From assembly GCA_022457155.1 (NCBI GenBank), contig JAJGOT010000001.1:3448501-3512500 (forward strand): a stretch of DNA of 64,000 bases. Reading direction: 5' to 3'. The position numbers and the translations under genes are program-made. Positions 1 through 12,186 of the stretch are shown in pieces (position 1 is the stretch's first letter; each line of letters begins with the position of its first letter). This DNA is from Cladopsammia gracilis (Eukaryota > Cnidaria > Anthozoa > Scleractinia > Dendrophylliidae). Below the pieces are notes generated by a model that was given only the letters and a program-made list of their open reading frames with translations, did not search any database and had not been told where the DNA came from.

Positions 1-99
1 TAACTGTAACCTCTTGATTTAATTCACACTGTAAGTATTGAACTAAATACTCTGCTGTAATTTGTATATAGTCTAACATATTTGTATTTAATTATGAAT

Positions 100-253
100 G
101 TTTACAGTGCGACACACCTTTAATACCATGAGCACCCAACTGACGTTTTTACAGTTAGCCAATCAGAGAGCGTGAATGCAATTGACGGGCACACCACCTC
201 ACATGTTGAGCATGATCAAAATAATGTAATCTTGTCGCTCGTTTTTATCACAG
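100..253. repeat. MITE family D, copy 1 (CAGTG-type ends)
   Basis: Starts with TTTACAGTGCGACACACC and contains AGCACCCAAC, AGCCAATCAGAGAGCG and GTTGAGCATGATCAAA. The same modules recur in the same order at 32474-32857, where the other terminus (GCGTCTCACTGTAAAG) is preserved, so this looks like a left-end copy of a small DNA transposon. Only the left end is clear here. Confidence 0.5.
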
Positions 254-348
254 CAGTGCCAAGTTAGTATAACAATATGCAGATTTTATTTACTTTTATT
301 ATTGCTTCACACATATCTGCAGAACTTTACAAAAATAATTATAAGTCT

Positions 349-350
<2 letters not shown>

Positions 351-408
<58 letters not shown>

Positions 409-778
409 CTCCTTTAACTTTATGCCACATTACAACATAGTAGCCGAGCCCATTTCTTGGGCCTAGGGCTAAAATGAGGTAGAAGTCTACTTGATGGAGA
501 GTGCCTTTCTTAGGATGTGTGATGTTCCTAGTAGCGTAATCTTCTGTAGTTCAGTAATTTTGATGTTACCCGGGATTTGTTTGATGTATTTCTCCAAGCC
601 CTTTTTTTATTAGTCCCAGTGCTCCAATCACAACTGGGATCATTGTGGCCTTCATCCCCCACATTCGTTCAATCTCGATTTCGAGATCTTTATATTTTGA
701 GAGCTTTTCGGTAACTTTAACTGAGGTGTTCTTTTCAGTGGATATGGACATATCAATGAGTAGACATTTTTTATCCTG

Positions 779-823
<45 letters not shown>

Positions 824-943
824 AGAATTAGCTGGTGATAGCAAGTTTGTTGGGTGCTTATTGAAAAATGCTTTGCACTGTATTAAGACTGCAATAAGTA
901 ATCCTGACAAAAAAAAAAAACAACTAGATACAATGTAACTCAA
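351..943 (-). mobile_element. 3' tail of a non-LTR-like retroelement with (TAA)n tail
   Basis: The minus strand encodes the end of a retroelement polyprotein, with peptides such as KYKDLEIEIERMWGMKA and IPVVIGALGLIKKG, and ends in a TAG at 489-487. A run of seven A (about 608) shifts the frame, so the reading frame before it does not join the last ~40 codons. Downstream is a short 3' UTR ending in a (TAA)n run (351-406 read on minus), the usual microsatellite-like tail of a non-LTR element. A second TTA run at 780-823 lies inside the reading frame and gives a poly-Asn stretch. The family is recognised from memory of cnidarian retroelement proteins. Inactive fragment. Confidence 0.6.
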
Positions 944-956
944 ACATCATACAAAC

Positions 957-2614
957 CCTTTCTTTCTTGGCCACTGTAGCAGGAACAGTAGTAGTTGTCT
1001 TATTTGTAGTGGCTTCTTGCGCCGCAAACATGGAGAGTGGATCAAGCCCATCAAATGTATCACGTTTGCCTTGAATCAAACTCAGTGGATCTACAGCAGA
1101 TGAAGCTTTTGATGTGCTGGGAGATGGAGCATTGGATTTTTTGAGAGTGCTGTCAATATTCTGAAATAGATTTTCAAACAACATTTTATATTTCTGCAAT
1201 CATGTAATAAGTAATAAGCTACATGTAAGTATTGTAATAATTAGTTAGTTTTATTTATTGTTCCTGAAAAGCCCCCAGGAATAACTAGAGATTGTGTAAA
1301 CAATTTTACTTATGTATCTTTAAGCCTTGTACAGTTTAATATTTTTATAACTTTATGGTAGTTAGGAATTATTCTCTATTGTAAATAGCTGATATCTTAT
1401 TTTATATTTTTATATTTAGTGTTCCCAGTTAGTATAGTAGGGTTCCCACCCTTGGTTTAATGCAATATGCTTCCTCTGAAACATTACAGGGTTCTCCGGA
1501 AGCTCTTCGACCGGCGAAAATCGCCGTCTACTCGTCCTGGGGCCGCCTGCTTTATAAAATATTTAAGATAGTATGCGCATCTCATAGTGTGTCTCGGGTT
1601 TGCATAACTGTCTCAAATTCTCCCAACCCCCCTCATGTTTAGATAAGGCTATGTAAACACAGAAAAAGTCCTCTGTTGCTTAAACATTGCACACACTTCC
1701 TTGTCATATTGTTATTTTGTATTAACACTTACAATAACAGTTCCAACTTTCAGTGGGTGATCATAAACCCCTTCACCAGCAAGCTGGCTCTGCTCCTTAT
1801 CATAGTTCCTAACCCGAGCAACCCTATAATCAAAACAAAGAACAATTATACTTAATATTATAAAAAGCACTGTCCTGCCTTAAACCAGGACCGATTGTCC
1901 CTGATTCACTGCTAATGCAACCTTCTACATCACAACTTATATGTACTTCTTTTTCTTTTCTCTCTCTCTCTCTCCCCAACCCCTCCCCCCCACCCCTCCC
2001 CTCGCCCCTAACCCTCCCCGCCTTCAGAAGGTTGCTGGATTGCAACCCCCCACCCACCCCTCTGGAAAATCCACTTTATACCTCTCTTTAAAAACTTTGA
2101 AACTCCCCCTTGGAAGTTGCAATCATCCACTCTGGAGAGGGGAAATATCTCCTGTGCATACACATGGCAGCCACTGTAACATCATATGTTTAAAAGATGC
2201 AGGGTTTTACATGTATGTCTTCAAGGATACAGCAACATGCAACAATAATGCACACATGTTTGTTCGCATGGGGAATACATTAATGTTTTATTCTGGACAA
2301 AAATACAGAAAACGATTTAAACGTTTTCAGCAACCTTTAAACTGAAAGCCATGTAGCAATAAAATCGTTAGTAAATGTAGAACATTCAAGTACTTATAGT
2401 ATGAAGAGCTACTTGTGAAAAGTGCAATAGTCATCGGGCTTGAGCCATTAAAATTGGCCATTCATGTTAACAAAACTAATGTTACTTGGTGGAAATTTTG
2501 TTATAGGTAAATAGAGATGATACTGCAGCAAGAAAACGAGTGACATCAGTGCAGTGAATCAGCAAAAATCAGGGAAATACACCGAGATATCACTTACCAC
2601 TCGTAGGTAGCCAT
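957..2614 (-). CDS. VPS35L: VPS35L (retriever/Commander subunit), 5' three coding exons, partial
   Basis: VPS35L is the VPS35-like core of retriever (with VPS26C and VPS29), which recycles SNX17-bound cargo from endosomes. Coding exons on minus: 2614-2598 (ATG, MATYEW begins), 1823-1733 and 1160-957. All have GT-AG borders and the phases join (17+91+204 = 104 codons). The second exon gives RVRNYDKEQ and YDHPLKVGT, matching the N-terminal RNY and YHPLK region of the vertebrate protein. The third gives a Ser/Thr-rich linker, then SSAVDPLSLI and GLDPLSMFAA, the paired DPLS motifs of vertebrate VPS35L. The ATG lies in AAGATGGCT, a YY1-like start context. The rest (about 850 residues in the family) lies beyond the left edge. 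The identification rests on these N-terminal motifs only; the helical-repeat body is not in view. Confidence 0.8.
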
Positions 2615-2874
2615 CTTGTTTTGGCTGAGACACCGCTCCTTCCCAGGCAGGCGGGCCCATTAGGGATTGGGGACGAGACTGGCCGACACCTCCCATTTAT
2701 TATTTAATTTTTATACATTCATCTATATTTTTTTATTGTAAGATTTGCAATTTGAAAAATTTATGCATTGTGAACTTGAAGACGGCAAACTGATCCTTAC
2801 GGCAGAAAAACAGAAGCAGAAGCAAATAAAATAAAATGAAATAAAATAAAATTGGAATATGATAGTGCCCAATA

Positions 2875-2903
2875 TTTCGCTTAGCAAAACAAAGATTCTT
2901 CAG
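2875..2903 (-). ncRNA. Hammerhead-like core, left arm of PLE-1 (degenerate stem II)
   Basis: On minus: CTGAAGA, then a hairpin with mismatches (ATCTTTG / CTAAGC), then GAAA and TATTGGGC. It is the inverted partner of 3368-3396. Stem II is weakened, so it is probably inactive. The cleavage-site half was not assigned. Confidence 0.4.
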
Positions 2904-3367
2904 GGACTAGCACAAAAAATGATTACAACTGCAAAAACGTTATAAAAGTGGTTTTGAAAAAACTAAAGGATATCAAAAAAAAAAAATGAATCACTGATGA
3001 ATGTGATTGGTGAAGGGTTTGACGGGTGATAAACTAAACTGGCTAGTGATGAGAAAGTTAATGAACTCGTTCTACCGGCAGGAGGCTCTATAAGGATATG
3101 CAACTTATACCACTGGAATTAATACGTAATACCAGAGACTCTGTACGAAAAGCGCGTGAAGCATATCTCATAGACAAAGCAAAGACGTTAGAACCATTTG
3201 GAATCAACAGACGCGAAGAACTTCATTAATTTCTCATCACTAGTCAGCTTAGTTTATCACCCGTCAAACCCTTCACCAATCATATTCATTGTTTTTGTTA
3301 TTCTTTAGTTTTTTCAAAACCACTTGTATAACAGTTTTACAGTTGTAATCATTTATAGTGCTAGCCC

Positions 3368-3396
3368 CTGAAGAAGCTTTGTTTTGCAAAGCGAAA
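3368..3396 (+). ncRNA. Hammerhead-like core, right arm of PLE-1
   Basis: CTGAAGA (3368-3374), stem II GCTTTG/CAAAGC (3376-3381 and 3387-3392) with a short U-rich loop, then GAAA (3393-3396). This is the conserved CUGANGA-hairpin-GAAA half of a hammerhead. Penelope-like elements are known to carry hammerhead motifs in their terminal repeats. Stem III and a cleavage triplet were not proven here. Confidence 0.5.
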
Positions 3397-3484
3397 TATT
3401 GGGCACTATTATATTCCAGTTTTATTTTATTTTATTTTATTTGCTTCTGCTTCTGTTTTTCTGCCGTAAGGATCAGTTTGCCGT

Positions 3485-4373
3485 TTTTTTGCTTCACAAA
3501 GTAAGGTAGCTGGTCTACAAAGGTGTAATCGCGTTTGCACACAGTTTTAAATTAAATTAAAATTTGCGAGGCTGCAAAGAAGCTCTCGGGCTCACTCCGA
3601 TCCAGAGAACTTGCACGCACGTGTGTCTGTAGATGTAACGCCTTTTAAAGCCCACAGGAAAAAAAATGCGCCTGTGAAAAAATAAAAAAAGCGATTACAT
3701 GTTTTGTAGCTCAGCTATATCTCTCAAATTTGAACAAAAAAATTAGTTTACCTGGTACTTCTGGTATCAATCCTGAGCAGCTATTTCGGATGTTAGGTGG
3801 ACAAACGAGGGTATGACGTCATTTTACATTTTTTAGGCTTCATTTTATCAGAATCAATCTCGTTCCCAGGGCTTGCGAGAAGGGAAAGCCCTGGGAACTA
3901 CCCTGGGTGACACACACAGGCTTTTCCCGCCCAACTTGCCGCGAAGGAGCCTCTGATCCAGGTCATCTATAGAAAAGAGTTTGTTTATAAATAAAACAAT
4001 ATAAGATTTATATGCTCATATAACCTGATGGCAACAGTCGAGGGAATTCAGGTTATCGGCTCGATTACAAGCCGCTTTTCGGTAGCCCGCGGCAAATGAG
4101 CCCGTGCTGGGCCGAAACGGAGCCTATCTAGGGTATGGCATCTATCTTTCCTAACCATAGCCTGTGGCTCAAGTTCACATACATTTTTGAAACTCTCAAG
4201 ATCTTTAGCTCCCTCTTGTGTTTCCAAGAGGTTTTGTAAGCACGCCGAAGTTTAAGAAAAGCTTTCGTGATTTTATAAGGGATATCACAATAAACTTAAG
4301 TTGCACTCCCTAACAATTACCGATTACAAAAGCAAGGTCGTGACATCATTAATTTTCCGAGACGACAGAAATC
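3485..4373. other. Intergenic spacer, no gene seen
   Basis: AT-rich spacer between PLE-1 and the candidate exon at 4374. It holds a hairpin about 3866-3898 (TCCCAGGGCTT opposite AAAGCCCTGGGA) and GC-richer repeats around 4050-4130. I see no coding signal on either strand. Confidence 0.5.
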
Positions 4374-4475
4374 ATGGCGGGTCCGGGTCAATCAAGGGAA
4401 TCATTGTTGTTAGCCTGTGTGGCCTGTATGAAATGTTTGTATTCAGAAGGAAGGAAACCCACTACAAAGTTGACA
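4374..4475 (+). CDS. Candidate first coding exon, unidentified gene
   Basis: ATG at 4374 in the context AATCATGGCGG opens 34 codons beginning MAGPGQSRESLLLACVAC, with MKCLYSEGRKPTTKLT at the end, followed by a consensus donor GTGAGT at 4476. The exon would end in phase 0. It lies head-to-head with VPS35L about 1.76 kb away, so a divergent transcript is plausible. I do not recognise the protein and found no matching second exon. An open frame continues past the donor, so the exon end is uncertain. It could also be chance. Confidence 0.3.
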
Positions 4476-6400
4476 GTGAGTCGTAAGCAAATAATCCATA
4501 CATTTGTAGACTATATACGAGCGGTCCTGTTGGGCAAGATAGAAGGGATTGGTGGTTTGGGCGACGAAAATGGAAAAAAGGCGAGGAGACTGGGGAGACG
4601 GGGCCTCGCGCACATTTCCTTCGTTCCTCACTATCGATCTGAATTCGAACGCTTAAGGGGGGAGTTTGGGAGAGGGGGCTCAAAGCCATGTTCAGTACCG
4701 ATCATAGGGACTTTTTCATAAATCAACATTCAGTTAAAAACATGGAATGTAGCCTGCGTACAGGCGTCTCAGTGACGTCTCCAAGTCCTTCCTTCGTCGT
4801 CCGGCCACCGGCGAAAGAAGCAATATTAAGAAACATTTGCGCGCAGGCTTCATGGAGTGATGCTCAGCAGTAAAAAGATTACGCACCTTCTTTTGTTTTT
4901 AGGGTATTCTCATTTATTTTATTATTCATTGTTATTATTCACAATTGTTTACAATGGTTTAATATCGCCACTGTCCATCTCTGTGCCTCATTCGTCTTTC
5001 TCGTTAACGTTGGAAACTTCAACGTTTGTGTCAGATTTCCATGACCAGAGTCTTTTGTTCACGTCCCGGTCTGAGAAATAATATATATATGAGTCAATAA
5101 AATTGAGTTATTGTTTTTCAGTCAGGGTGAAAATAGGAGCTCATATTACATTTACAAGCCTGATAGAAGGCATTACTTGACCATTAAGCAAGTTTAAATG
5201 TTGCTAGCTGACTTTTCCAGCATAAAATCTTAGGCCCTTCACTAAGCCACAATTGAAAACAAAAACAGATGATAAGATGATATGAAAATGATAATGAGCG
5301 TGGGAACCGAAAGAAAAATATGAATTCCCGACGGGAAACAAGCCCCTGCCTTCCGATTGCCTGTCACGAGCATAAGCCAAAGAGAGCTCACGGAGATGGA
5401 GCTGAGGCATTTTTACTTGCTTCAAGTACGACAGGTGTCCCACATTTATACTGCCAGGTTCAGCACTGTCGAAGCGTCATTTTAGCTAGGTGATATTGAA
5501 ATGAAATATTTTAATATGATGAATTTTGAGCTCGGAAGATTAAAATAATCATATGTCACGAGCGTGGAGACAAAGAAAAATAATTCACCATCTTACATTC
5601 TTTTCAGCATAAAATCAAATAACTTTGGAAGCAATGGAGTGTTAAAACAGTATCACGCCCATGAAGCAACAAGACGATATATTTCGTTGTATTTTCGTGC
5701 CTTGTGATCAGTTGGCCAGATATTGGTCTTTGTTTTAATTTTGCTTTTACGAAAGGATACATGAGGCGGGCGCACAAAGGGAAAATATCGCGAGGGATAG
5801 GCGCTCGCCCCCAGTCTACTCATGCCTCCCCTCGCTTTTCCCGCCCATTCGAACGCCAGTTTTTAGCTGTGTCCCGCCTCACAATCTTAACGCTTGAAAC
5901 AGGCCAGATTACAATTTAAAAATCAAAATAGTCAATCTCTAAGAAAACTGTTCTATTTTCTTCTTTCCTGTTCTCGTTTGCATGTCTTCTCGAAATTCGG
6001 TTACCCATCCATCAAAGGGATTTTTTCATTTACCTGCAAAATTCCTCTGTGAAGTTCTTTTCTTCTCTAACATTGATCCCCGTTTGCCGTTTGGAAGACG
6101 AAGCCAGTACGCCTGCGTTGAGATTAAACAAGCGGCCAAGAAAATCAAAGTGATTAACTGTGGCTTCATTTTACTTCTGTCAAAGTAAGAAAAAGACAAG
6201 AACACGATAAGTGATATACGGATGTCCGAGTCCTGCCAACTGATAAAATATAGTTGGCAGATTATATATCAGGCAAGCCTAAGTTGCCCTAAAAAAAAAC
6301 AGCAAAAGGGACTGCATTTCATCAAGACCCGGTCGAGTACAACTGAGCTACAATTTGTAGCTTACGATAAGCGCCCAATTGTTTAAAAGAAAGTAAGTAA
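4476..6400. other. Intergenic, repeat-derived, no gene seen
   Basis: Short open frames on both strands here are low-complexity or lack start and splice context (for example a Leu/Ser/Phe-rich frame at 4857-5081). I see no conserved protein or RNA gene. Confidence 0.4.
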
Positions 6401-6634
6401 GTAAAGTCGCACACAAGCCAGATGGCCCACACGGCCTGAGCTTAAACCCGGTTTCTGTAGCATGAAGCGACTAGGAATATTGCTACTCCCCCCTGGATGG
6501 GATGCTAGACCATCGCAGGGTTACCCCCAGCATTTTGTCGCCGGTACCCATTTATACACCTGGGTGGAGAGAGACAGTGTGGAGTAAAGTTTCTTGTCTA
6601 AGGAAACAACACGACGACAGAGACCAGGATTCGA
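6401..6634 (-). repeat. SINE family S1, copy 1 (truncated tRNA-like head)
   Basis: Shares the block GGTACCCATTTATACA, CTGGGTGGAGAGA and AAAGTTTCTTGTCTAA with 41083-41364. The copy at 41083-41364 has a tRNA-like head on the minus strand. Here the match stops at GATTCGAACG (about 6634), inside the B-box-like segment, so the head is lost. Confidence 0.55.
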
Positions 6635-6639
6635 ACGTT

Positions 6640-9600
6640 TAAAAGAAAGACTATAGAGAAAAAAGCCAAATACTGTGAAAATGTAGTGGAATGAACTCCA
6701 GTCAAGCCTAGGTTTCACTGGCGATGTAAGCATAAGATGGAGCATGGAATTTGCCGTCAAATGTTCGTTGGCATAAGCAGATGATTGATGCTTTTGATTG
6801 CGCTTATGCTTATGCTATGTCGGGCCCGTTTTCACGCAGGCCAGTTTTCGCTGTTATGCTTCCGCTTATGAAAACCAGGCTTCTATGCAAACGGTAGCCT
6901 GCGGCTTAGCGGTTGTTTCCTTTCTGAGAGCGCGGACGGCAAAGGGCGCGAAAACGAGCAAAACGTCACAACGCTGGCTACGAGTGTCAAACCATGGGTC
7001 GCCGTTATGATATTACAATTCTACCTTTTGAGTGTGGTAAGACCCCACAGTGTGACCATTTAAAATTAAAGCTATCAAGCAGTACTTTTCTAAAATAAAT
7101 GGCACGTTTTTGTTTTTTTAATTTTTTACGATGAGTTTTGCATGGCGTGCAACTTTATAACTCTTCGATCATTATCCTTGTACTGTTGTCATAGGTTTAT
7201 TTTTTTTTTTCGAATTTTCTGATTGACGGGATCTCCCCTTTTAGAATTTTTATGTATTTTGACTGATCTGGGTTTAAATTCAATGGGGGACATAATGATT
7301 TGACTGAAAGACGAAAACGTCGTAAAATGATCGACAAGCACCATTATAGCCTAAGCATGCTTGGAATAAATTTCCTTAACGTTAGACTATAAAGATTTAT
7401 ACGTTTGAATGTTAAACGACACCGGTTTTGTAAATCCTTAAAAAGTGCCTTGTCAGTTACAGTCGCGTTTCCTAATCTTCGCCATCCTTTACTTTTAATT
7501 AATAGTTCATTTCTACGCGTCCGTTTTTGTTAATTTTATAGTTCTGTTTAAAATTTGAATAAAACTGATATTAAAACATGACCGGTGCCGCATGAATCGA
7601 GTCCCTCTGCAACTGAAGATTCTAAACTGATGAAGTATAAACGGGATGGATAACTCTCAATAACTTATAGATTTGTTTAAAAAACTGTCTTTCAAGTTGC
7701 ATTGAACTGCTCAGGAAGAAGAATAAAAGTTATCAAGAAAGTTTGCAACGTATAAACACAATCAAGTTACACAAACTGAAACCGCAGTGATAACAGTGAA
7801 ATGCATGTATACCTTTGCTAGATGTATAGCTCGCGAGAACAAGAAATCTTCTGAATAAAATCCGCAGTGAAAGTGCTGCGTCTTCCTCGCCTATCTACCG
7901 GTGGATTCTACAAACAGCTGCTTCGCAAAACACAAACTAAATTGTTTATTTTTCCTGCCTCTTCCATTACAAGAGTAAAATGTGTTTGCATAAAACAGGA
8001 GTTTTAACTTCATTGTCAACAACGAAATTAATTGTAGCGGATAAGGCATGACTTGATCATTTCCGAAAATTCAAATTCTTCATTCATTTCCTAAAAGAAT
8101 GACCGCGCGTTGTTTGCGAATTGACAAATACTTAATGAATTCTCACTGGAAATTGAATTTGCCATTAATTGCAATTGTTTCTTCGTTAAAAAGAGGAGGG
8201 AAATTGAGCCCTTGCTTTCTGAGTGAGTTAGAAAACTAAACACGACAAGCTTGCGAAGAATACCCTCGTGAAAATGTTTTGTTTTATTTAGCTGTAAACT
8301 GTTTTTGGCCTGTCTGCATGCGCAGCTATCAGAAATCTGAATTAAAAAACCGTTCAGTATGGAGAAGTGGAATTTAAATTTGTTCTGTTGAAACACTGAT
8401 TTAATTGATTTGTTTGTCATCGTCAAGTTAAATATTTTAACTTCAATCTGTATGCCAGGTTTTAACGTTTTTAGCCTGGCATCCCTGAGAATTTTTTTAT
8501 TAATTATTATTGTTATTTTATATATCAAGGGAACCTAACGGGAATGTTTATGAAAACGCTTTTGGAAAGGGCGTTGTGCTGTTTTTCCATATCATTTAAG
8601 TCAGTATTCAAAGGAAACTATGAGAAAGCTAATACTGAGCTTTTCGGGTTTATTTTTAGCTGAATATCGGCAGAAACTTTTTAGGAAAGGAACCTTCAGT
8701 ATCCACCGAATTTACTATAGCTGCTTTCACAGTACATTTCCGTATGTTTAGACAGACCAGCGCTAGCTAACTTTATATATTTCGTACCCAAAACGACACA
8801 TTTTTTGTTTCTCCGAAAACAAATTGAAAGGCGTTGAATTTTCTGTAGGAAACTGTAGTTTTTATTCTAATTAGTTGCGAATTTTTTAAGATGACCGAGA
8901 CCTTCCGAACAGAAAATCAATGATGACCATTCAAATCACGATCGATGAATCCGTCACACGGTGTGTTCTATTGAGCATAAAAAGCAGAGCTAACCCGTCA
9001 AGATATTCGCAGTATAACATGCAGTATACCGTAAGTCGTGTGAGGTGATACTAACGTCAGTGGATGAAGCTCTAAACTGCATATATGTGACCATTTAAAT
9101 AAAAACTAACTGCGATGAGGAATGTATTTTGCTATTGCTCAGTACGTAAGTTCCTACAGTGAAACACTTCGTAAATAACTGCAAGGGCCAACGGACAATG
9201 ACAAAGGCGCCGGATTCTGTTGGATCTGGCGGTCGGCAAATCTTTTTATTTAAATAATAAACTAACTAATCAAGCAAAGCTGATCTCAGGACTCAGTACA
9301 GCTGGGATTATAAAGTATATTCTGTCTAATATTTTCCCTGTAGAAGTGCCGTGGCTGACGAAATATTGGACATAATATACCTTGTACTGCTCGCAGCTGT
9401 ACAGCCAGCTTTTTTCTGCAGTGCAGTTTATAGGGTAACTGATTCACGTAGTTCTACCTTTTTGGTAGCACAGAAAAGAACTGTGCAATCGCTAATGAAT
9501 GTTTCAGTTTGAGTTGTACTGATCAGTAAAAGTGGTTCTACCTGTATTTTGCATGTTCTTTTTCTAACTGTTAATATGAGCAGTGCAGTAATTAAATTAC

Positions 9601-9753
9601 CCGATTGATTCATTTTTATCATCAGCAAGAATAATTCTAAGCTGAAATAAGATTAATTCTCCCAGTAATCGTGCATCACAGTTATTCAATAGCGTTCTTC
9701 CTGATGCAAGCTTAGAGCAGTCCTAAATATTCTTGGTAAAAATCCCCTCATTC
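6640..9753. other. Intergenic, no gene supported
   Basis: 6700-6900 contains AAGCATAAG / CTTATGCTTATG repeats on both strands, the look of a diverged MITE. 7000-9750 is AT-rich DNA. The 145-codon minus frame at 8091-8528 has no domain or splice support. Around 9330-9385 there is a degenerate hammerhead-like stretch ending in GAAATATTGGAC. Confidence 0.4.
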
Positions 9754-9909
9754 GAACAGGCTCTTTTTAAGGGGTATTAGGGTAAAGAAATCAGCGAGCG
9801 GAGCCGATTTCTTTTAACAGGCCGCAATATCCTAAGACAACGTTCGGTTCACTGCGGGCCACTCGTGGATTTCTTTTAACTCAATACCCCCTTGAAAAGA
9901 AGCCTGTTC
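9754..9909. repeat. Foldback MITE, about 156 bp
   Basis: Inverted ends: GAACAGGCTCTTTTTAAGG on the left, and CCTTGAAAAGAAGCCTGTTC on the right, with GGGTATT...AAAGAAATC and GATTTCTTTT...AATACCC inside. No coding capacity. Confidence 0.6.
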
Positions 9910-11085
9910 ACAGGTTACTTGTAACGTGATTAACAAAAACTAGTTTCCGTTTTCCGTCACTAAAACTACAGGATTTAGGTCTAAAGTATATTAATTCATG
10001 CCACAAGGTTACTGACAATCTAATAAATATTGCTCAGATGAAACACCTCTTTTTGCTCTACAAACTTGGAAACTTAAACGCGGCTTAAGCGCTCTCTCAA
10101 AAAAGAAAACGGAGCTAATCAGAGCGGTGCTAATTTTGCGCCTGAGACTTTATTGGCCATTTTAATATTATCAGATGACGAAAAACTGGTTATATATTCG
10201 AACTAAAAAGCTTCTTTGGTTGCGTGGCATTTGTTTGAACGAAATGAAAAATAAATAACACAAAAGAAGATTATAAAATTAGGAAAAATATAGATTTTAA
10301 ATCTGCAATGTAAAATCCAGACATCTCGGACTAAGCCCTCCTTAAGTGGATATCAAATGGTTATATCGGGCTTCTGAACGCCGCTTTGTAATTCAACTAC
10401 AAGTAATATTTTAAGCGCATTTTATTCTTATTAACTGAAGTTGAAATCCGTTTTCAATATTGTAGTAGTATTGTGTTTCAGGTATCAGAATATTTCAGAA
10501 TCAGCAAAAATGTTAAGCAAACGAAATGAAAACAAAAAAAAAATTTTAAACGATGATAAATTTAAAGTGGAGCAGGAGGAGAAAAGAAAGAGTTTATTTT
10601 TGAAGGACATAGATCTCTTAACATGAACTGGTCAAACACGTACGCCAATTAAACAGCTGACTTTAAAAATCGTACCAGTGCATTTTTCAAGGAAAAAAGT
10701 CTCGAGTTTTTGCGTTCACGGGACACCTATTAATTTCAGTCTCGATATACCCAGTCGATTTGAGAAAATGCGTCAGTAGATCAGTTTACCTCGCTTTCAT
10801 GCTATTCAACAGCTCAGATGACCATTTATAACGCTGGCTCAAACACGTTGTCTTCCTCTTGCTCTTTGACCCGACGGTGCTTCTCGATCTCAGGAGTTTC
10901 TGACTTTCTGAATTCGGTCAGTATATTTCCTATTGATTTAATACTGTCACTAAAAGCAGTCTATATTGCTACTTGCGGTAACGACAAACACTACCTCCTT
11001 TATTTTTCTCAGAAAGCGAAGGAAGCCCTGTGAATGAGTGCGAGATTGCAGGGGTGGGGGGGGGGGGGGGGGGGGAAAGGTGTGC
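9910..11085. other. Intergenic, one doubtful exon-like frame
   Basis: The + frame 10441-10625 contains an acceptor-like TTGTGTTTCAG (to about 10481) followed by a lysine-rich reading frame (NENKKKILNDDKFKVEQEE) ending in TGA. It could be a terminal exon fragment or chance in A-rich DNA; I cannot identify it. A pure G run of about 20 bases lies near 11056-11075. Confidence 0.3.
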
Positions 11086-11402
11086 TTGAACGCTAGATAA
11101 TGAATTCTCTAGATAATGAATTCTCATTTCGGATTGTCAATTTCCCTCATATGGACAGCAACATTCCCGCCAATCCGGCCTATGGTGTTTACATATCTCA
11201 ATTGGTAAGATATGCTAGAATTTGCACATCGAAGATGGATTTTATGGATAGACTTCGTCGACTTTCATCACGTTTCCTTCACCAAGAATTCAAATCTACG
11301 TTCCTTCGTAAATCATTTACTAAATTCTTCAAACGCCACGGTGCTATCATTGAGAGGTATGGCACTACACTACGGGAAATTAGACAAGCAATCCAGAATT
11401 GA
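11086..11402 (+). mobile_element. Retroelement polyprotein C-terminal remnant
   Basis: An open frame to a TGA at 11400-11402 encodes NFPHMDSNIPANPAYGVYIS, then SQLVRYARICTSKMDF and further basic segments. The PHMxSNIPxxPAYGVYISQLVRYxRxC pattern is the end of a reverse-transcriptase polyprotein I have seen repeatedly in cnidarian genomes. Only about 100 codons remain, preceded by a 16-bp direct duplication (CTAGATAATGAATTCT, twice at 11091-11122). A 3' fragment of a non-LTR-type element, not a host gene. Confidence 0.65.
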
Positions 11403-11950
11403 GAAACACCGCCGTATCCTTTGGTATTTTAGATCCTTTATAAGCGCCCCTATTTAATTTCTATATTGCTTCTATTCAGGTTAATGCAGGTGCGCGCGCG
11501 CAATTTTCCTTAAGTTGTGCGCGTGCTTAGCTTATTTAGTTGACGTGTGAGCTTATTTAGTTGACGTGTGTGCTTAGTTCGTTATTTAACGTACTACATT
11601 TATTTTGCGTTGTTTTCCTTACTAATATGTCTTGCCAGTAACTGGCTCACACTGTGGGTGGCTCCTCCTAAAATGTTCTGCAACTGGTATAGGATTTAAT
11701 GGAGCCGAAACCAATTATGGAATTGCACGCATTTTGGGCATCCTACTGATGAACAGTTACGAAATTCAGATATATTAAGTAGCCACATTTATTTGAGGTC
11801 TGTCCCCTTTGAAATGCCATCTTTCTTTCAGACCCAGTGGCGGATCTAGCGACGAGCCCGGAGGTTCCGCTTCCCATCCCTCCCCCCGCCTCCCCATCTA
11901 ACCAAACAATAAGTCCCAAAGGCCGAAAAAAGAAATCAGTCGCTAAATTT

Positions 11951-12034
11951 TAGTATAGAAGCAAAGACCGATACAACGTAGATACAAATTTAAATTAAAT
12001 TAACTATCTACGTTGTATCGGTCTTTGCTATACT
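11951..12034. repeat. Short foldback hairpin
   Basis: TAGTATAGAAGCAAAGACCG on the left pairs with CGGTCTTTGCTATACTA on the right, and ATACAACGTAGATA with TATCTACGTTGTAT, around a short AT loop. A miniature inverted-repeat element. Confidence 0.65.
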
Positions 12035-12186
12035 ATATTTTCACTTGTTAAACCGATCAGATCACTACGTTTGATCCAACGTATAGCAGCAGGATCAGTC
12101 GTCCACTGTTACTTGCTTGAACTTCTCGCTAACATTTTCACTCCGGCCCACGCTCACCCCCTATTCACTCCGCCCCGTGCCCTCAC

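Larger units (their letters stand above)
2782..3484. mobile_element. Foldback Penelope-like remnant (PLE-1)
   Basis: Long inverted repeat: left arm about 2782-3073 pairs with right arm about 3217-3484; both outer ends read ACGGCAAACTGATCCTTACG. Between and overlapping the arms, the + strand frame 3110-3229 encodes RDSVRKAREAYLIDKAKTLE and GINRREELH followed by TAA. This resembles the C-terminus of a Penelope-like or related retroelement protein with a GIY-YIG-type tail. Each arm carries a hammerhead-like core (separate entries). The arms have drifted by small substitutions and indels. No reverse transcriptase is present, so it is a non-autonomous relic. Confidence 0.6.

Noticed and set aside
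8091..8528. 145-codon minus frame
   Set aside because: No domain, no conserved pattern, no splice or promoter context in AT-rich DNA.
9335..9370. Hammerhead-like motif near 9340
   Set aside because: First block is CTGTAGA instead of CTGANGA and stem II does not pair convincingly; only GAAATATTGG matches. Kept as a note in the spacer entry.
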